A DNA stretch of 64,000 bases from Tubulanus polymorphus (Eukaryota > Nemertea > Palaeonemertea > Tubulaniformes > Tubulanidae), in NCBI RefSeq assembly GCF_964204645.1, contig NC_134034.1:9855414-9919413 (forward strand), read 5' to 3'. Each line of letters opens with the position of its first letter. The stretch's first letter is position 1. This document shows, piece by piece, positions 12,743 to 25,440 of this stretch. The translations under genes were made by a program, and so were the position numbers. The notes under the pieces were generated by a model that was given only the letters and a program-made list of their open reading frames with translations, did no database searches and was not told where the DNA came from.

Positions 12743-12859
12743 GGATATCATAAAATCCAAGACTAAAAGTTCAAGAAAAAAACAGCCCGAATGTTTCCTT
12801 GAAGTCGAAGCTTCATTTCGCATAATAGATTCCCGGAGTGATTCGCGTAGTCCCAGCTC

Positions 12860-13165
12860 AGATTCGAGACCAGTCTAAGACTATATATTGTTCCTAAAGC
12901 CAATCTCACAACTTAAAACCGGTCTAAGCTTACTTTGATTAAGCCAATTTAACAACTTAAGACCAGCCTAAGCTCATTTTGGTTCTATAATCAATCTAAC
13001 AACTTAAAACCAGTCTAAGCTTATTTTGATTAAGCCAATTTAACAACTTAAGACCAGTCTAAGCTCATTTTGGTTCTATAATCAATCTAACAACTTAAGA
13101 CCAGTTCCAAAGCTCATTTTGGTTCTACAGCCAATCTAACAACTTAAGACCAGTCTTAAGATTTA
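12860..13165. repeat. 47-bp tandem array, short
   Basis: Units CCAATCTAACAACTTAAGAC + CAGTCTAAGCTCATTTTGGT repeat about six times. The array ends with AGTCTTAAGATTTAA, the same exit sequence as the MITE at 33775. Confidence 0.85.
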
Positions 13166-13744
13166 ATAACACTTTTCCGACTGAAGTCATGCTTATGCAA
13201 CCCAACCCCGAAGAAGACTGAATGAATTCGAAACATTGAATAAATCATTAGCTCAAGGAAACATTTCAGACTCTTTCTTTATCATCGGAGTGGGATTTTA
13301 TATTACTATATTTACAACTCGGACTCAGAGTGTTCCATCAATGGTTAGAGCTCGATATGATACGGTATTCCTGACAATCAGGATATAGTCGAAACAACAA
13401 ATGGATTATTAACCGATGGAAACTTTTCGGACTCATCTCCCCCTCTCTCCGTCTTTCCCTCGCTCTCACTCAACACTGTAAACTTTACTTAGGATTATGT
13501 AAACTATAAAATGCCAAATGTCAGTTCACCTGACTCGGTACGTACACAACCAACGCAAATAAAATCCTCTTTATTACCGAGATTGCGCGATAAATTAAAA
13601 CCTAACGACTTGCAACGGGAAAAATATTATGAAATTCGCACACATGGTTCACATACATCGTCGCATCGAGTATATGACCAAACTGAACTCATAAACAGGA
13701 GAGATGGCTTAACTCAAATCCAAGAGGACGGGCCTAAGCTCGTT

Positions 13745-14650
13745 TCGGTTCTATCACCTAGCTAACAACTCAAGACACCAGTCTCAACTCATTTTAGTTG
13801 TATCACCAATCTAACAACTTGAGACCAGTTTCAACTCATTTTAGTTGTATCACCAATCTAACAACTTGAGACCAGTCTAAACTCATTTTGGTTTTATAAC
13901 CAATCTAACAACTTGAGACCAGTCTAAATTCATTTTGGTTTTATAACCAATCTAACAACTTGAGACCAGTCTAAGCTCATTTTGGTTTTATAACCAATCT
14001 AACAACTTAAGACCAGTCTAAACTCATTTTGGTTTTATAACCAATCTAACAACTTGAGACCAGTCTAAACTCATTTTGGTTTTATAACCAATCTAACAAC
14101 TTAAGACCAGTCTAAATTCATTTTGGTTTTATAACCAATCTAACAACTTGAGACCAGTCTAAGCTCATTTCGGTTCTATCACCAATCTAACAACTTATGA
14201 CCAGTCTAAGCTCATTTCGGTTCTATCACCTAGCTAACAACTCAAGACACCAGTCTCAACTCATTTTAGTTTTATAACCAATCTAACAACTTGAGACCAG
14301 TCTCAACTCATTTTGGTTTTATAACCAATCTAACAACTTAAGACCAGTCTAAGCTGATTTTGGTTCTATAACCAATCTAACAACTTAAGACCAGTCTAAG
14401 CTGATTTTGGTTCTATAACCAATCTAACAACTTATGACCAGTCTAAACTCATTTTTGTTTTATAACCAATCTAACAACTTGAGACCAGTCTAAGCTGATT
14501 TTGGTTTTATAACCAATCTAACAACTTAAGACCAGTCTAAACTCATTTTGGTTTTATAACCAATCTAACAACTTGAGACCAGTCTAAACTCATTTTGGTT
14601 TTATAACCAATTTTAAGAACAGTCTTATCATTACCACTTTTGGATTGGAG
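13745..14650. repeat. 47-bp tandem array, long (about 19 units)
   Basis: The same unit as at 12860. Counting one unit gives 47 bp. The array ends in AACAGTCTTATC and TTGGATTGGAGTCACGACTG, which is related to the terminus of the GGGGCC-type foldback element. Confidence 0.92.
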
Positions 14651-14956
14651 TCACGACTGCACGTGAGACTCCCCGAGACTCCCGATACTGCACCCGACAC
14701 TCCCCCAGACTCCCCGAGACTCCCGATACTGCACCCGACATTCTCCGAGACTCCCCCGAGACTCCATGAGACTCCCCGAGACTACCGATAGCACCTGTGT
14801 TTCCCTGTTTCGGAATTTCACCCGAAAACGTCATCTATAATCCTTCAGTTTCATAACAACCGTTGCTCGCACGCGCGTTACAGCATCAACCACCGCAAGA
14901 ACGCCCCCCCTCGGTTTACCACCCCCGTCGGTATACCGCCCCCTCGATATACTTAC

Positions 14957-15049
14957 ATCAACGTCGCAGTGTTCCGTTACGACTATAGTTGGCGTTGGCG
15001 TCGTGTTCTCCTTTTCGGTGGTGTCGTGTCGTCGATGATGAAAAGCCAT
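14957..15049 (-). CDS. Alternative first coding exon 1c (31 codons)
   Basis: ATG at 15049 opens MAFHHRRHDTTEKENTT and runs to EHCDVD, ending at a strong donor GTTGAT|GTAAGTATA in phase 0. The flank at 15050-16300 is rich in CpG and homopyrimidine tracts, compatible with a promoter and 5' UTR. The peptide is hydrophilic with no signal sequence. As with the other three Met exons, the donor phase matches the acceptor at 553. It is short, so coding use rests mainly on the start, the donor and the phase agreement. Confidence 0.5.
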
Positions 15050-16330
15050 CGCATTCGAAACGCGCGAACGCCGCTCGCGAGATCGCTTTTTTCTTTCACG
15101 CGAATTCCGCCCGCGAATTCAGTCGACTTTCGAGTTTTTCGAGTTTTCAATTCGACATTTTTCGATCGGTTTTTTTTCGCGTCTTTTTCGTGCGCGACCG
15201 ACGACGATCGAGATAGATCGAGATATTTCGGGCGTCTCGAAGTTTGTTTTTTTTTTTTCGTAAATTCCGCGAAAGTTTTGAAACTACGATCAACCGACGA
15301 CTTACGACGGTTTGCTGTAATTCGCTTTACCCACGAATAGAGCGCGCGCGCGTGGTTATTACTCGACGAACGAGTTTTACGAAAATTCGCCGGAATTATT
15401 TCGCAAATTTACCGCGAACATCATTTTAGAAACAAACATGGATCTATACATATGTATATATATACATTACATATACGCTAAGCACGGATTATATATACAT
15501 ATATATATATTTATATACTAATAAAATATTGATCTTAGTAATAATAAATGTTTATCACAATGATGTCAGTACAAATATCCGGACATAAATAAACGGATCT
15601 GAACAAAGGTCTCTCTTTCTTTCTTTCCCTCTCTCTCTGTGTCTTCTCTTTTTCTTCTTTACCCGTAAGAAAGGTTTTACGAAAACCTGTTCTCTGTATA
15701 TATATATATATATTTTTTATGCTGTGCGACGAATTTCTTTCTAAGCTATATATAGCGGTAGGCTGTAGACCGCTTTTCGAAGAGACCCGCTTTATTTATC
15801 TATAGGTTGACTTCGGTAATCCGGACACTGCGCGCATATTTGTACAAATACATTCTAACCTATATCTATATATATACATATATAGATATATATATATAAT
15901 TATATCTGTACAGCGATAAAACGACGTAGTTTTTCTTTTTTTCTTTTTCAAACCGTCCGATCCTCTGGTCGCGCTCGCTGGGTGAGTTTCCGTCGTTTGT
16001 TTGTTCGCTCGCCCCGGGGTAGGAGGAAGGGGACGCCGCGCGGGGTCGCTAGGTCTATCCCCCGGAGTAGCTGTAACTGTGTAATTCGCCTTTGATATGC
16101 GACATCGCGATCGTTCGTTCTCGAATTTTCGATGTTAAACCGACGTCTTTTTTTATTTCGGACGAGAGATTTTCGTCGTCTCGTGTTTTTTTTTCCGCGG
16201 CGTCGGCGTCGCGTAACGATGCTAATTTCGTCGTCGTGTCCGTTGTAGTTGTTGTTGTGGTCTAACGATTTCGAAACTAATTAACATCGTTATCGTTAAA
16301 AAACCGATACACATACATATATGTATTCAG
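15050..16330 (-). promoter_or_regulatory. CpG-rich flank, candidate promoter/5' UTR of exon 1c
   Basis: Compared with the surroundings, this stretch is dense in CG dinucleotides and contains long T runs. It directly precedes the Met exon at 15049. No TATA box can be assigned with confidence. Inference from position and composition only. Confidence 0.3.
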
Positions 16331-16369
16331 TGGAATCGGACCTGCTGAAAGACGCCTGAACCTCTATAC

Positions 16370-16650
16370 ACAGTTCCCTATGACTCGATAGTATCCTTTC
16401 TCGAACACTAAAACAAGGATATATGGGAATAACAGCGCCGAGATATAAAGACTCCCACGACCGGTATCGCGTGACTCGATCGCGAATTAATATCCTTTCT
16501 CGAACACTAATACAAGGATATAAACGTATATAGATTTATCGGACTCCTTGAACCGCTATGCACCGGTCTCGTACCTCGCGCGATTACGAATCGGTATCCT
16601 TTCTCGAACGCTAAAACGAGGATTACATATATCGGACTAACAGCGGGTAC
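16370..16650. repeat. Imperfect triplicate of about 110 bp
   Basis: GTATCCTTTCTCGAACACTA, then AACAAGGATATA, recurs three times at about 16390, 16490 and 16589, with diverged spacers. Confidence 0.65.
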
Positions 16651-17499
16651 GCTGCGCTCTCGTGACTTCGAAGCCCGCGTATAGTAGATATTGTTTCGTA
16701 TATACACTCTCCGCATACGCACTGCTGACTGATCGCCGAATTTGGCCGCGTTTCAATTGTGTCGTCAATTAAAATATCAGAAATATCGTTGTTGTTAACA
16801 TTTATTACGACTATCCAGGGCTGTTGTATAATGATATCCGATATCTCGCGCCGGGCGCGCGCCGACTGAAATTTTTCGACACCTTCTTCGCAGATGACCG
16901 GGTCTCAATCCGTCGATACGACCCCTGAGAGCGAAACGAAACACAGCTGACGACGACGCTTAATCCGATGACCACCGATCTCGCCGGAGAATTCCGTACA
17001 GGAATCGCACGCGCGATATAGAAACTAATAAAAGCGCGGTACGCCGCTGATTGTTTTTTGTTTTTGTTGTTCGTCTAGGTGAAACCTGTTCGCTCTCTCA
17101 CTCCTCTGATTCAACAACAACACGACCACCACCGCCACCGCCGCTACTATCGCAGCGTTACACGACGACCTACAACCCCTCGCTCGGCGAAATAAGACAC
17201 GCCTGAAGCCCCCATAAACATTGCTGCAATGGTTTAGTTTTCGCGTAAACGGGGGTCGTCTCCAAAATATCATCGCGCTCGGATTATGTGGCGGCTTTTT
17301 GGATGCGCGGAGTCGCTCGGAATAGTAACTTTGCAGTTGATTCAACCCGTAAGAATTTTTCAGATAAAGCAACCATGTGAAAGGCCACTAGCCAGGTGAC
17401 ATCCCCCCACCACCGTCCTCCCCCCCCCCGCCTTAATATATACATCCTGAAAGATGCCATTTCTGAGGGGATGAGTGTCAAATTTGCAGGTTTTAACGA

Positions 17500-17668
17500 C
17501 CTGGTCCCGGTTTCATAGACTGGGTATCAAAGTTTTATCCCTAGGGGTAAATCCTCAATTTGGGTGACAACCACGATAGTAACAATGAGAAACCATGGTT
17601 ATAACTGACGAATTTCAAAATGTTTCCAGGGACTATTTTTCTTCCACATCTATGAAACCTAGCCCAGG
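17500..17668. mobile_element. Foldback MITE with GGTTTCATAGA termini
   Basis: The left end CCTGGTCCCGGTTTCATAGA is the inverse counterpart of the right end TCTATGAAACCTAGCCCAGG. The ends resemble those of the small hairpins at 12631 and 24661, suggesting one superfamily. Confidence 0.7.
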
Positions 17669-17814
17669 TAAGCAAATGGGCCTTATACTGGAAAGACAGG
17701 GGCCCCGACCATACCCTCCCCCCTGAGACCAGCCCCTAAATCCACAACGGAGCAGGCTTCGACTTCACGCAGTCAAATGCTAATTATTTAGTCGATTTGA
17801 CCACAAGCCAATAG

Positions 17815-18062
17815 GGCTAAGACTCTAAAGTCGTTGAGTAATCATTGAGTCAATTTAACAACAAGTCAAGAGGGCTAAGACTCTAAAGTCATTGAGTAAT
17901 CATTGAGTCAATTCAACAATAAGTCAAGAGGGCTAAGACTCTAAAGTCATTGAGTAATCATTGAGTCAATTTAACAACAAGTCAAGAGGGCTAAGACTCT
18001 AAAGTCATTGAGTAATCATTGAGTCAATTAAACAATAAGTCAAGAGGGCTAAGACTCCCCAG
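17815..18062. repeat. Tandem repeat, 58-bp unit, about four copies
   Basis: The unit includes GAGTAATCATTGAGTCAATT and AAGAGGGCTAAGACTCTAAA. Counting one unit gives 58 bp. Diverged copies continue on both sides. Confidence 0.85.
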
Positions 18063-18336
18063 TGTCAAAGTCTTAATCACATATTGAGTCGATTCAAGTC
18101 AATAAGTTGCGAGCTATAGTCAAAATTTCAATCATGACATCATTGTATTTATATGACCTCGCAGTCACAATTTTAACTCTAAGTTGAAAGGACTTCGATC
18201 GATGACTCCACGGTCATAGTCCTAATCGTTGAGTCGATAAAATAAGTGTCAGGGCTTCAAATCTGGAGTGAAAACCTAATTTACATCGGTGAATTTAACC
18301 CTATCACAGGGTGGCCACTTCTATTCTAACCATTCC

Positions 18337-18545
18337 ACGCTGTTTTCCCTGACTATTTTCCCCGACACGCGCATTGTTTTTCCCTGACTTGATCTGCTAA
18401 GAATCCGACCCAAAAAAATGTAACGGTTCATGCGCGATCTTGCAATCTTAACAAATTTCCCTGACTTTTCCCTAATTACTGTTCTAGAAAAAAAAATTCC
18501 CTGACTAATCCTTGACATCTTCTAAAGAAAAAAATTCCCTGATTC
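18337..18545. repeat. Dispersed 'TTCCCTGAC' repeat, copy 3
   Basis: TTTTCCCTGACTTGATCTGC followed by TAAGAATCCGAC matches the copies near 5625 and 7733. Confidence 0.6.
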
Positions 18546-18613
18546 TCAGGTTAAACTAGAAAACTGAATCAACTATCATTAGAACAAACCTTTGAATTTC
18601 ATTACAAATTATA

Positions 18614-18618
<5 letters not shown>

Positions 18619-18701
<83 letters not shown>
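18619..18701. repeat. (TA)n microsatellite
   Basis: About 80 bp of alternating TA. Confidence 0.97.
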
Positions 18702-18703
<2 letters not shown>

Positions 18704-19431
18704 TTCATTATAAAATGAATGGTATATTGAAGTCTCTTAAATAAAACAAACTCAATTCTTAAGCTTTCGGATATATATCTATTCCCAGCACAACAACTTT
18801 GTCCGACTAGCAGCGGGGAAAACCCCGAAAGACATGCGAAAAAAAATAAATCCGATTTTCAATTAGAAATGAGTTCATATTTACTTACGGCATTCGCAAC
18901 CGTTTGGTGACGTGAGTCAAAGCGAAAAAAACATTCACGCATTGCCTCAGCTTTTTAGAAATCGATGACTTATAACAAAACGTAATAATAAGGTTATAGG
19001 TGGAATTAGGTCGCGTAGCTGGAATCGGGTCGCGGGTCGCGTAGCGGCCAATGTTTACGCAGTCTGTCAGCTGGTAGGTATTACGTAAACGCGACTTACC
19101 GCACGTATACATGTAAACAGACACAAAGCGAAACCTCGGATACAACAGAGAACTTCTAGGAATACGATTTCTAATACTCGCGACTATTTTCCACGAAAGC
19201 AGCCGCAGTTTTGTCGGGTTCAAACGGTCAGACGTGATCTGTAGCGACATAAAACAACAATTTCATGCATTGTTTTGCGGAATGTATCGATTTCTAGGAA
19301 ATACCTGTTGGTCATAGCTCCGCTAATGATTTCGAGAATATTACGATAGTTTTGATATACTTAGTGTTTGCTGATAGTCGAACTCTTAAAAACGGTAAAA
19401 ACTACTCTCAAAATATGTAGTCAGGAACCAG

Positions 19432-19803
19432 GGACCAGTTCCATAGTCATGGCTTAGGCTTAAGACCATTTTAAGACCGTCTTAGTTCTATAGCCAATCT
19501 AACAACTTAAGACCAGTCTAAGCTCATTTTGGTTCTGTAGCCAATCTAACAACTTAAGACCAGTTTCAGCTCATTTTAGTACTATTGCCAATCTTACAAC
19601 TTAATACCAGTCTAAGCTCATTTTGGTTCTATAGCCAATCTAAGAACTTAAGACCAGTCTAAGCTCATTTTGGTTCTATAGCCAATCTAAGAACTTAAGA
19701 CCAGTCTAAGCTCATTTTAGTTCTATAGCCAATCTAAGAACTTAAGACCAGTCTTAAGATTTAAGGCCATTTTTGGACTTAAGTCTCAACTGAGGAACCG
19801 GCC
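19432..19803. mobile_element. GGNCCRGTT foldback element with internal 47-bp repeats
   Basis: The left end is GGACCAGTTCCATAGTCATG and the right end is ACTTAAGTCTCAACTGAGGA then ACCGGCC. Between them lie about six 47-bp units of the kind that form the arrays at 12.9-14.6 kb. It is intermediate in structure between the minimal element at 33775 and the long arrays. Confidence 0.75.
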
Positions 19804-20469
19804 GCTAGTAGTTTAATTGAGAATGAACTAACAATTATTCCCATTTCGAGGTTATTTCCGATATTTATGATAGTACTGGTAGTGGATCTGGTAAACACTC
19901 TCCACTAGTAGCGGTAGAGTCGGGTCTCTTCGAGTTTGATCGTCAAAAACTAATTTCAACTCGGCATAGACTCGAATTGAGCCCGAGATAATCCGAGTCC
20001 GGGTCCTTATATTCTAGTTTTACAAATGTCGTCGGAAAAGACACGAATTTCTTCAATATCGACGCGTGCGAATTCTTTCCGTTTTTAACGTTTAAGCCGC
20101 AGCAGCGCGATAAAATTCATCATCACGCAGGAACAATGTCTGATTCTATAGGTTTATATACATGTGATCGGACATATGTTATTCGCGCATATTTCATGGA
20201 TTGATATCATTTTTATTTTCCAATTCTATCACAAACGCGTTCGTCGCTGATATAGACCGTTCCAATTACAGCGTAATAATGGGGTATACATAAAAATGAT
20301 ATTGATAACTAAGGCATACGATATATAGACTAATATTACGAATATCCGTTTGTGAAAATGCCTGAAATCATCGAACACTTGAATACAAAAATATGAGCTC
20401 AAATCCGAGTAAAATTCCAGTCTCTTAAAAATGAGAATTCTAGATTAGTCAAGAAAAGCCCACGAATAG

Positions 20470-20925
20470 GGTTTAGCATAGCCCATAAGCAGGACCGAGC
20501 ACAGACCGTGATATGGTCGAGCATAGGCAGTAGAGCCTAGCAGGACCAATCATAGACCCAAAGAAGGGCCTAGCATAGGTCATCAGTAGAGTCTAGCAGG
20601 ACCATGCCGATACCTATAGAGAGGGTGATCAGTAGGATTAGAATAGCTCACAAGCAGGACCAAGCACCGGCCTGGAGAAGGGCCTACCATAGCCCATGTG
20701 ATGGCCCAGCATAGCTCATGCACAAGGAATGGCATAGCCCAAGAATAGATCCAAGCATAGCCTATGAATATGGAGTATAACCCTTGAATGGACCCATAGA
20801 TAGCCCACTGATAGGGCCTAGCGTAGCGTACAACCAGAGCGACAAATAGCCCATAAGGAGGGCCTAGAATAGCCCATGAGCAGGGATAGCCTAGCCCACC
20901 AATGTACCTAAGGCCATATCACCCG
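20470..20925. repeat. Highly degenerate short tandem repeat
   Basis: Motifs such as GGGCCTAGCATAGCCCAT and AGCAGGACCAAGCA recur every 30-45 bp with much divergence. Confidence 0.6.
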
Positions 20926-21394
20926 CAAATAGGTAATAACTTATCAGTCGTCCGATAAACTGACATTGACACAAAATCTTATCCTCAGTCAACATAAAAC
21001 GTGATATTTGTCACTGATAAAACGGCGATCACTGATACACGGGTTGAAACGCTATACGAGTGAAAGTCTTGCTGTGTGTTACGCACTCTTGTTATTTAGC
21101 CTACAAAAATGCACACAGAACACTATATTGAAAAAGAGGACGAGAGGCAATCGAGGGGATGTGAGGACAGCGAGGGGCGGCAGTTAGAAAACTGAGAGAA
21201 AGGAGAATATAGAACAGGCACCAACATCATCACCCCTCCCCATATACCACCCCCCGCCCAAAAAAAATTTTCCTGAAGTTTTTTTTGCGAAATACATCGT
21301 GAAAATGTTCTCGGAGTGCTCCCGAAATTCCCAGCCCTGGTACCAGATCCATAAAAACTTGGCCCAGAATTTATAGGCCAACCTACAATCGCCA

Positions 21395-21805
21395 GTCGAT
21401 AAAACCAGGCCCAGGTGAGGGGTTACTCCAATACCCTATCTACAAAACCAAGCCCAGGTTAAGGGTCTATCCCTAGAAGTACCTACCATAGCCAGTCAAT
21501 AAAACCAGGCCCAGGTTAAGGGGTTACTCCAATACCCAATCTACAAAACCAGGCCCAGGTGAGGGGTCTCCAATACCCTATCTACAAAACCAGGCCTAGG
21601 TAGGGGTACCTCCAGCACCCTATCTACAAAACCAGGCCCAGGTTAAGGCTCTATTCTTAGAGGTACCTACCATAGCCAGTCAATAAAACCAGGCCCAGGT
21701 GAGGGGTACATCCAATACCCAGTCTATAAAACCAAGCCCAGGTTAAGGCTCTATCTATCCCTTGAGGTACCTCCAAAATCCAATCTATAAAACCAGGCCC
21801 TTAAA
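21395..21805. repeat. Imperfect repeat with AAAACCAGGCCCAGGT core
   Basis: AAAACCAGGCCCAGGTTAAG and close variants appear about seven times, spaced by CCAATACCCTATCTAC-like text. The core resembles the terminus of the small hairpin MITE (AAAACCGGGCCCAGG). Confidence 0.7.
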
Positions 21806-22545
21806 TTTACCTGTTTATAGGATTCACTGTCTCATCTACGAACAAAAGCCTCGACTGATAAAACAACGCTCGAATATTATACACTTAACGAAACGGATTA
21901 TTCAATTCTAACCGGAATCTATGCTTCTCAGAAATAAATCAGAAATTCACGATGTAGAGCAAAAAAAATTTTATTCCCGGGTCAAACCGTAGATCTGACA
22001 CGGAAATTTCTAGGTTTCTAGTTCATTCAGATATTAAGTAAATCAGTCGGGATTTGACGACCCTTAAATCTGCCGTTAAAGCTAAAACGAATGTTGGTAT
22101 TATGAGCGTAATACGTTGTACATGATTTTTACTAATGATATACGTAGATGAGTTTGTGTAAAGTGGATCAGTGAATAGTGTATCAATCCTCCGCTAGATG
22201 TCGCCACGTCCTAGTCGAATGCGTCGGACGACACTGTTTGTAAACATTGCATTGTTCGGCATTTCTTAAAAATTGTTTTTCATACGTAAAGGTCAATTGC
22301 GACACTATGCAGTTCCTTTGTATCAAATATGACTTATTTGTAACACAAAACTGGCTTTCTTTCGCGAGTTATGAAGCTTAAAATTCCGCGCTAAATGTAC
22401 ATTGATTTTGGAACAAGAATTTCAGCCCCAGTTGAACAGACGTGCAGCTCTTCCGTTTAAAAGTCCTGTTAAATCATAAAACAGGTCTTGGGTTGTAGCC
22501 TAAGATTGACCGTCGAACCAATATAGACTTCGACCGGGCTTAAAT
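21806..22545. other. Intron sequence without recognised features
   Basis: AT-rich with no exon-like ORF and no clear repeat. Confidence 0.4.
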
Positions 22546-22549
22546 TCCA

Positions 22550-22690
22550 GTATGGAACTGGCCCCAGGACCGACTAACCAACCGATCCAAGCCCGTCGTT
22601 TGGTTCTATAGCCAATTTAAGACCGGTCTAAGCTTATCTCGGTTTAACAGCGAATGCACCAACTTAAAACCGCTTCAAGTTTCACAGCCA
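22550..22690. repeat. Diverged piece of the 47-bp repeat family
   Basis: GTTCTATAGCCAATTTAAGA and CCGGTCTAAGCTTATCTCGG are recognisable variants of the 47-bp unit. Confidence 0.5.
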
Positions 22691-23214
22691 ACGAATTCAA
22701 AATTGTTTAAGTCCCATAAAAAATCTAAGATTATTTTTGCATAACTGCGCAACTGCAGAACTGCAGGGCCCTGGATTGCAAACTTAACAATCATTAAAAA
22801 TACAAAAGCGCTATCATATATCGGTGCACATTCTGTTCCTGTCAACTTCGCGTAGAAACTTACATTCGTTCCCTGCATCTACTCCCTCCTCTCCCTCCCT
22901 CGCTCCCTTTCGCAGCATCCCCTCCCAGCGCATCTTTCTAGCTTATCGTACTATTTGCAGTCTTCCATTTTTGCTATCACTTTTCCAGGGCCGAATATCG
23001 AAATTTCTAAAGCTACTAAATGAGTAACTCACAGGAGGCAGAATTGAACGGTTACAGTGAAAACATTATTCTAGACCTACAGCACTAACAACACACAAAT
23101 TATCCAGACAATATTTCTTAACTTTCCAACGCTTTGGACACAAAACTCAAAATTTCGTAACTTTTTTTAAAACCCTGAGGAAATGATAACTAACCATCCC
23201 GTAACTTTTTCAGT

Positions 23215-23405
23215 GCAGCATTTCACCGCACTAGTAGTACCGGGATTTCACCGCACTAGTAGTAGCGGGATTTCATTGCACTCGTAGCGGGATTTCACCG
23301 CACTAGTAGTACCGGGATTTCCAGCACTAGTAGTACCGGGATTTCCCCGCACTAGTAGTACCTCGAATTCCCCGCACTAGTAGTACCGGGATTTCCCCGC
23401 ACTAG
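23215..23405. repeat. Minisatellite, unit about 24 bp
   Basis: CGCACTAGTAGTACCGGGAT recurs about eight times. The array ends about 28 bp from the donor of the coding exon at 23433, just inside the intron. Confidence 0.88.
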
Positions 23406-23432
23406 TTAGCAGCACGACACCCGCGATCTTAC

Positions 23433-23825
23433 CAATTTCAGTTTCTCTCGTTTGCTGTTGCAGGCGAGACGTCGTTCGTATTTCGACGGCGAATAAGTCG
23501 TCGTAGTCCGGCGTCGTCCGGCGGCGCTCGGTAATTCCTGCATCGACTGTACCAGTCGTCTGCCCGTCGACCGCACGATGGCAGACGCCGTCGTCGTCGT
23601 CAATGACATATTACGATCCATTTTTACGACGAAAAAAGCTTCCATCTCGACGAATCCAATAAATCCATTATATCCTAAAAACCGTTCGTCCAAAGGGTGT
23701 CGTTGTTGTTTTTGCCTGATAAGACTTCTGTTTACACGGTTAACTTCAATTGCGACGGCGTATCCTACATATTCGCAGTAAACATTAAAGCATAATAAAC
23801 CAATAGCCATAAACTTCCTGCACAT
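23433..23825 (-). CDS. Alternative first coding exon 1b (up to 131 codons)
   Basis: Open from ATG 23825 to a donor AAATTG|GTAAGATCG in phase 0. Three starts are possible. The first Met (23825) gives a hydrophobic beginning (MAIGLLCF...GYAVAIEV) that could act as a membrane segment. The Mets at 23645 (MEAFFVV) and 23621 (MDRNMSLTT) have better A/G -3 and G +4 contexts. The C-terminal half is Thr/Arg-rich (RRRTTTTYSPSKYERR) and in the same basic, Ser/Thr-rich style as the exon at 1-553, which I take as its splice partner. The start choice is unresolved. Confidence 0.52.
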
Positions 23826-24339
23826 GTCCTAGTTCCTAATAAAGACTAAAGAGAGTAGGTCATCATATATATCTGATGAACCTGAAAAAAGCGTTTATCG
23901 ATTCGGATATCACGCCAGGGGCTACGGCATCTCGATTATCGACTTTATTCCCCGCTCATCGGATTCGTTCTAAATATAGACGCCCGGATTTTCGACGTCG
24001 CGGCTAAGACTCTTAAATATCGCTTGTCACACGCGCGCAGGGGCCTCGTACGCGCACCTCGGGAAAAACCGGATGCGCAGTTTTGAAAAATGTCGTGATT
24101 GTCGTAATCACAAAATTCTATAGGACTGAATTGGTTTTAATCGAGGAAGTTAGTTACATTATTGGGCTATATTGCGGTGAAGACTTTTTATACAGATCCT
24201 AATGAAATCGCTTATATCAGAATAGATGACAAACTTCCATTCATCCTTTAAGTCATTAAGCGCTTGCGTTTCCATATCTATCTAGGAAGCCACCAGGTCT
24301 ATAGGTCGCGTAATTCATGAATATATCTAGTTATAGAAT

Positions 24340-24610
24340 AGTTCAAAGTTTTGAGTTGTTGGATAGATTGAAGAACCAACATGAGCTGAGACTGGCCTTA
24401 AGTTGCATGATAAGTTATAGAACCAACATGAGCTTAGACTGGTTTTAAGTTGTTAGTTTGGTTATAGAACCAAAATGAGCTTAGACTGGCCTTAAGTTGT
24501 ATGATAAGTTATAGAACCAACATGAGCTTAGACTGGTTTTAAGTTTGTAGATTGGTTATAGAACCTAGACTGGTCTTGAATTGTAAGATAGGATGTAAAC
24601 CCCAGATGGG
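24340..24610. repeat. 47-bp repeat family, inverse orientation
   Basis: TTATAGAACCAACATGAGCT and TTAGACTGGTTTTAAGTTGT are inverse complements of the 47-bp unit; about five units. Confidence 0.8.
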
Positions 24611-24660
24611 CTAAGCAACTGGTAGATGGTCTTAGATCCCAAACTTCGCAAATAAACCCG

Positions 24661-24774
24661 GGGCCTGGTATTTATCGACTGGTATTATCTTTAACCCGGG
24701 GGGCTAACTCAATTCATTATCAATTAAGTTAGCCCCGGGTTAAAGGTAATACCAGTCTATAAAACCGGGCCCAG
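24661..24774. mobile_element. Small foldback MITE (hairpin), copy 2
   Basis: Left half GGTATTATCTTTAACCCGGG mirrors right half CCCGGGTTAAAGGTAATACC. The outer ends GGGCCTGGTATTTATCGACT and AGTCTATAAAACCGGGCCCA also pair approximately. Homologous to 12631-12742. Confidence 0.82.
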
Positions 24775-25285
24775 GACTATAAGAAAAACAAATGAAACAC
24801 CGAACTTTTGCCTATTTCTATTTTTCAAGTGGCCCTTAGGAGGTTAAATAGATAACGCGAAAACATTTCCGGGTCAAAACACATGAATTTGATACCGATA
24901 GAATCATGACCGTTCGATAACGGCTCAGTTTCTTAAAGTCCCGCAGTTTTTGAACCTCTGAAAATCTAAATTGCGTATTTGCGGCCAAGTGCGTTTTATC
25001 AATCAGTTCTTTTGGCAGACGTAATCTATATGGTTCGCACAGACACTCGAACCAGAGATAGAGCCAAGTAGAGAACCAATCTAATCGCGACAACCAATGC
25101 CGTGCAATCAGCGAAAAACAAATCAGATTTGGCAGTTCTTAAAACTGAACTTCAGATAACGTCAGCCTCGCTCGGGTTTATCAGTGATTTATATCGAGCA
25201 AAGTTTGAAAGTTCTTTAAGTCTTTTGACGATTGCCTAGTTGTTTGTTTAGTGTTACAAAAATCCGATAGATGGCGAACTGGTGC

Positions 25286-25440
25286 ACAGTTCTGAGTTAA
25301 ATTTGATTCATAATTAAAACATCGAAAATGAACTGATTTTAACTCAGTCTACTTTAACCAGTTAAATTTAACCCACAACTGTGGAACTGGATCCTGAGTT
25401 CAGAGTTAACTCGAACCCACAACTGTGGAACTGGATCCCG
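25286..25440. mobile_element. Foldback fragment with GGATCCAGTTCCACAGTT-type end
   Basis: ACCCACAACTGTGGAACTGG followed by ATCC appears twice (about 25370-25390 and 25412-25436), with GAGTTAAATTTGA-type sequence before it. These match the termini of the element at 33908 and the array at 32180. Confidence 0.5.

Noticed and set aside
17025-17481. Overlapping minus-strand ORFs as a further first exon
   Set aside because: No phase-0 GTAAG donor was seen and the translations are low complexity.
23406-23432. Extension of exon 1b past 23433 to the stop (VRSRVSCC)
   Set aside because: The sequence there is a GTAAGATCG donor, so the extra codons are intron.
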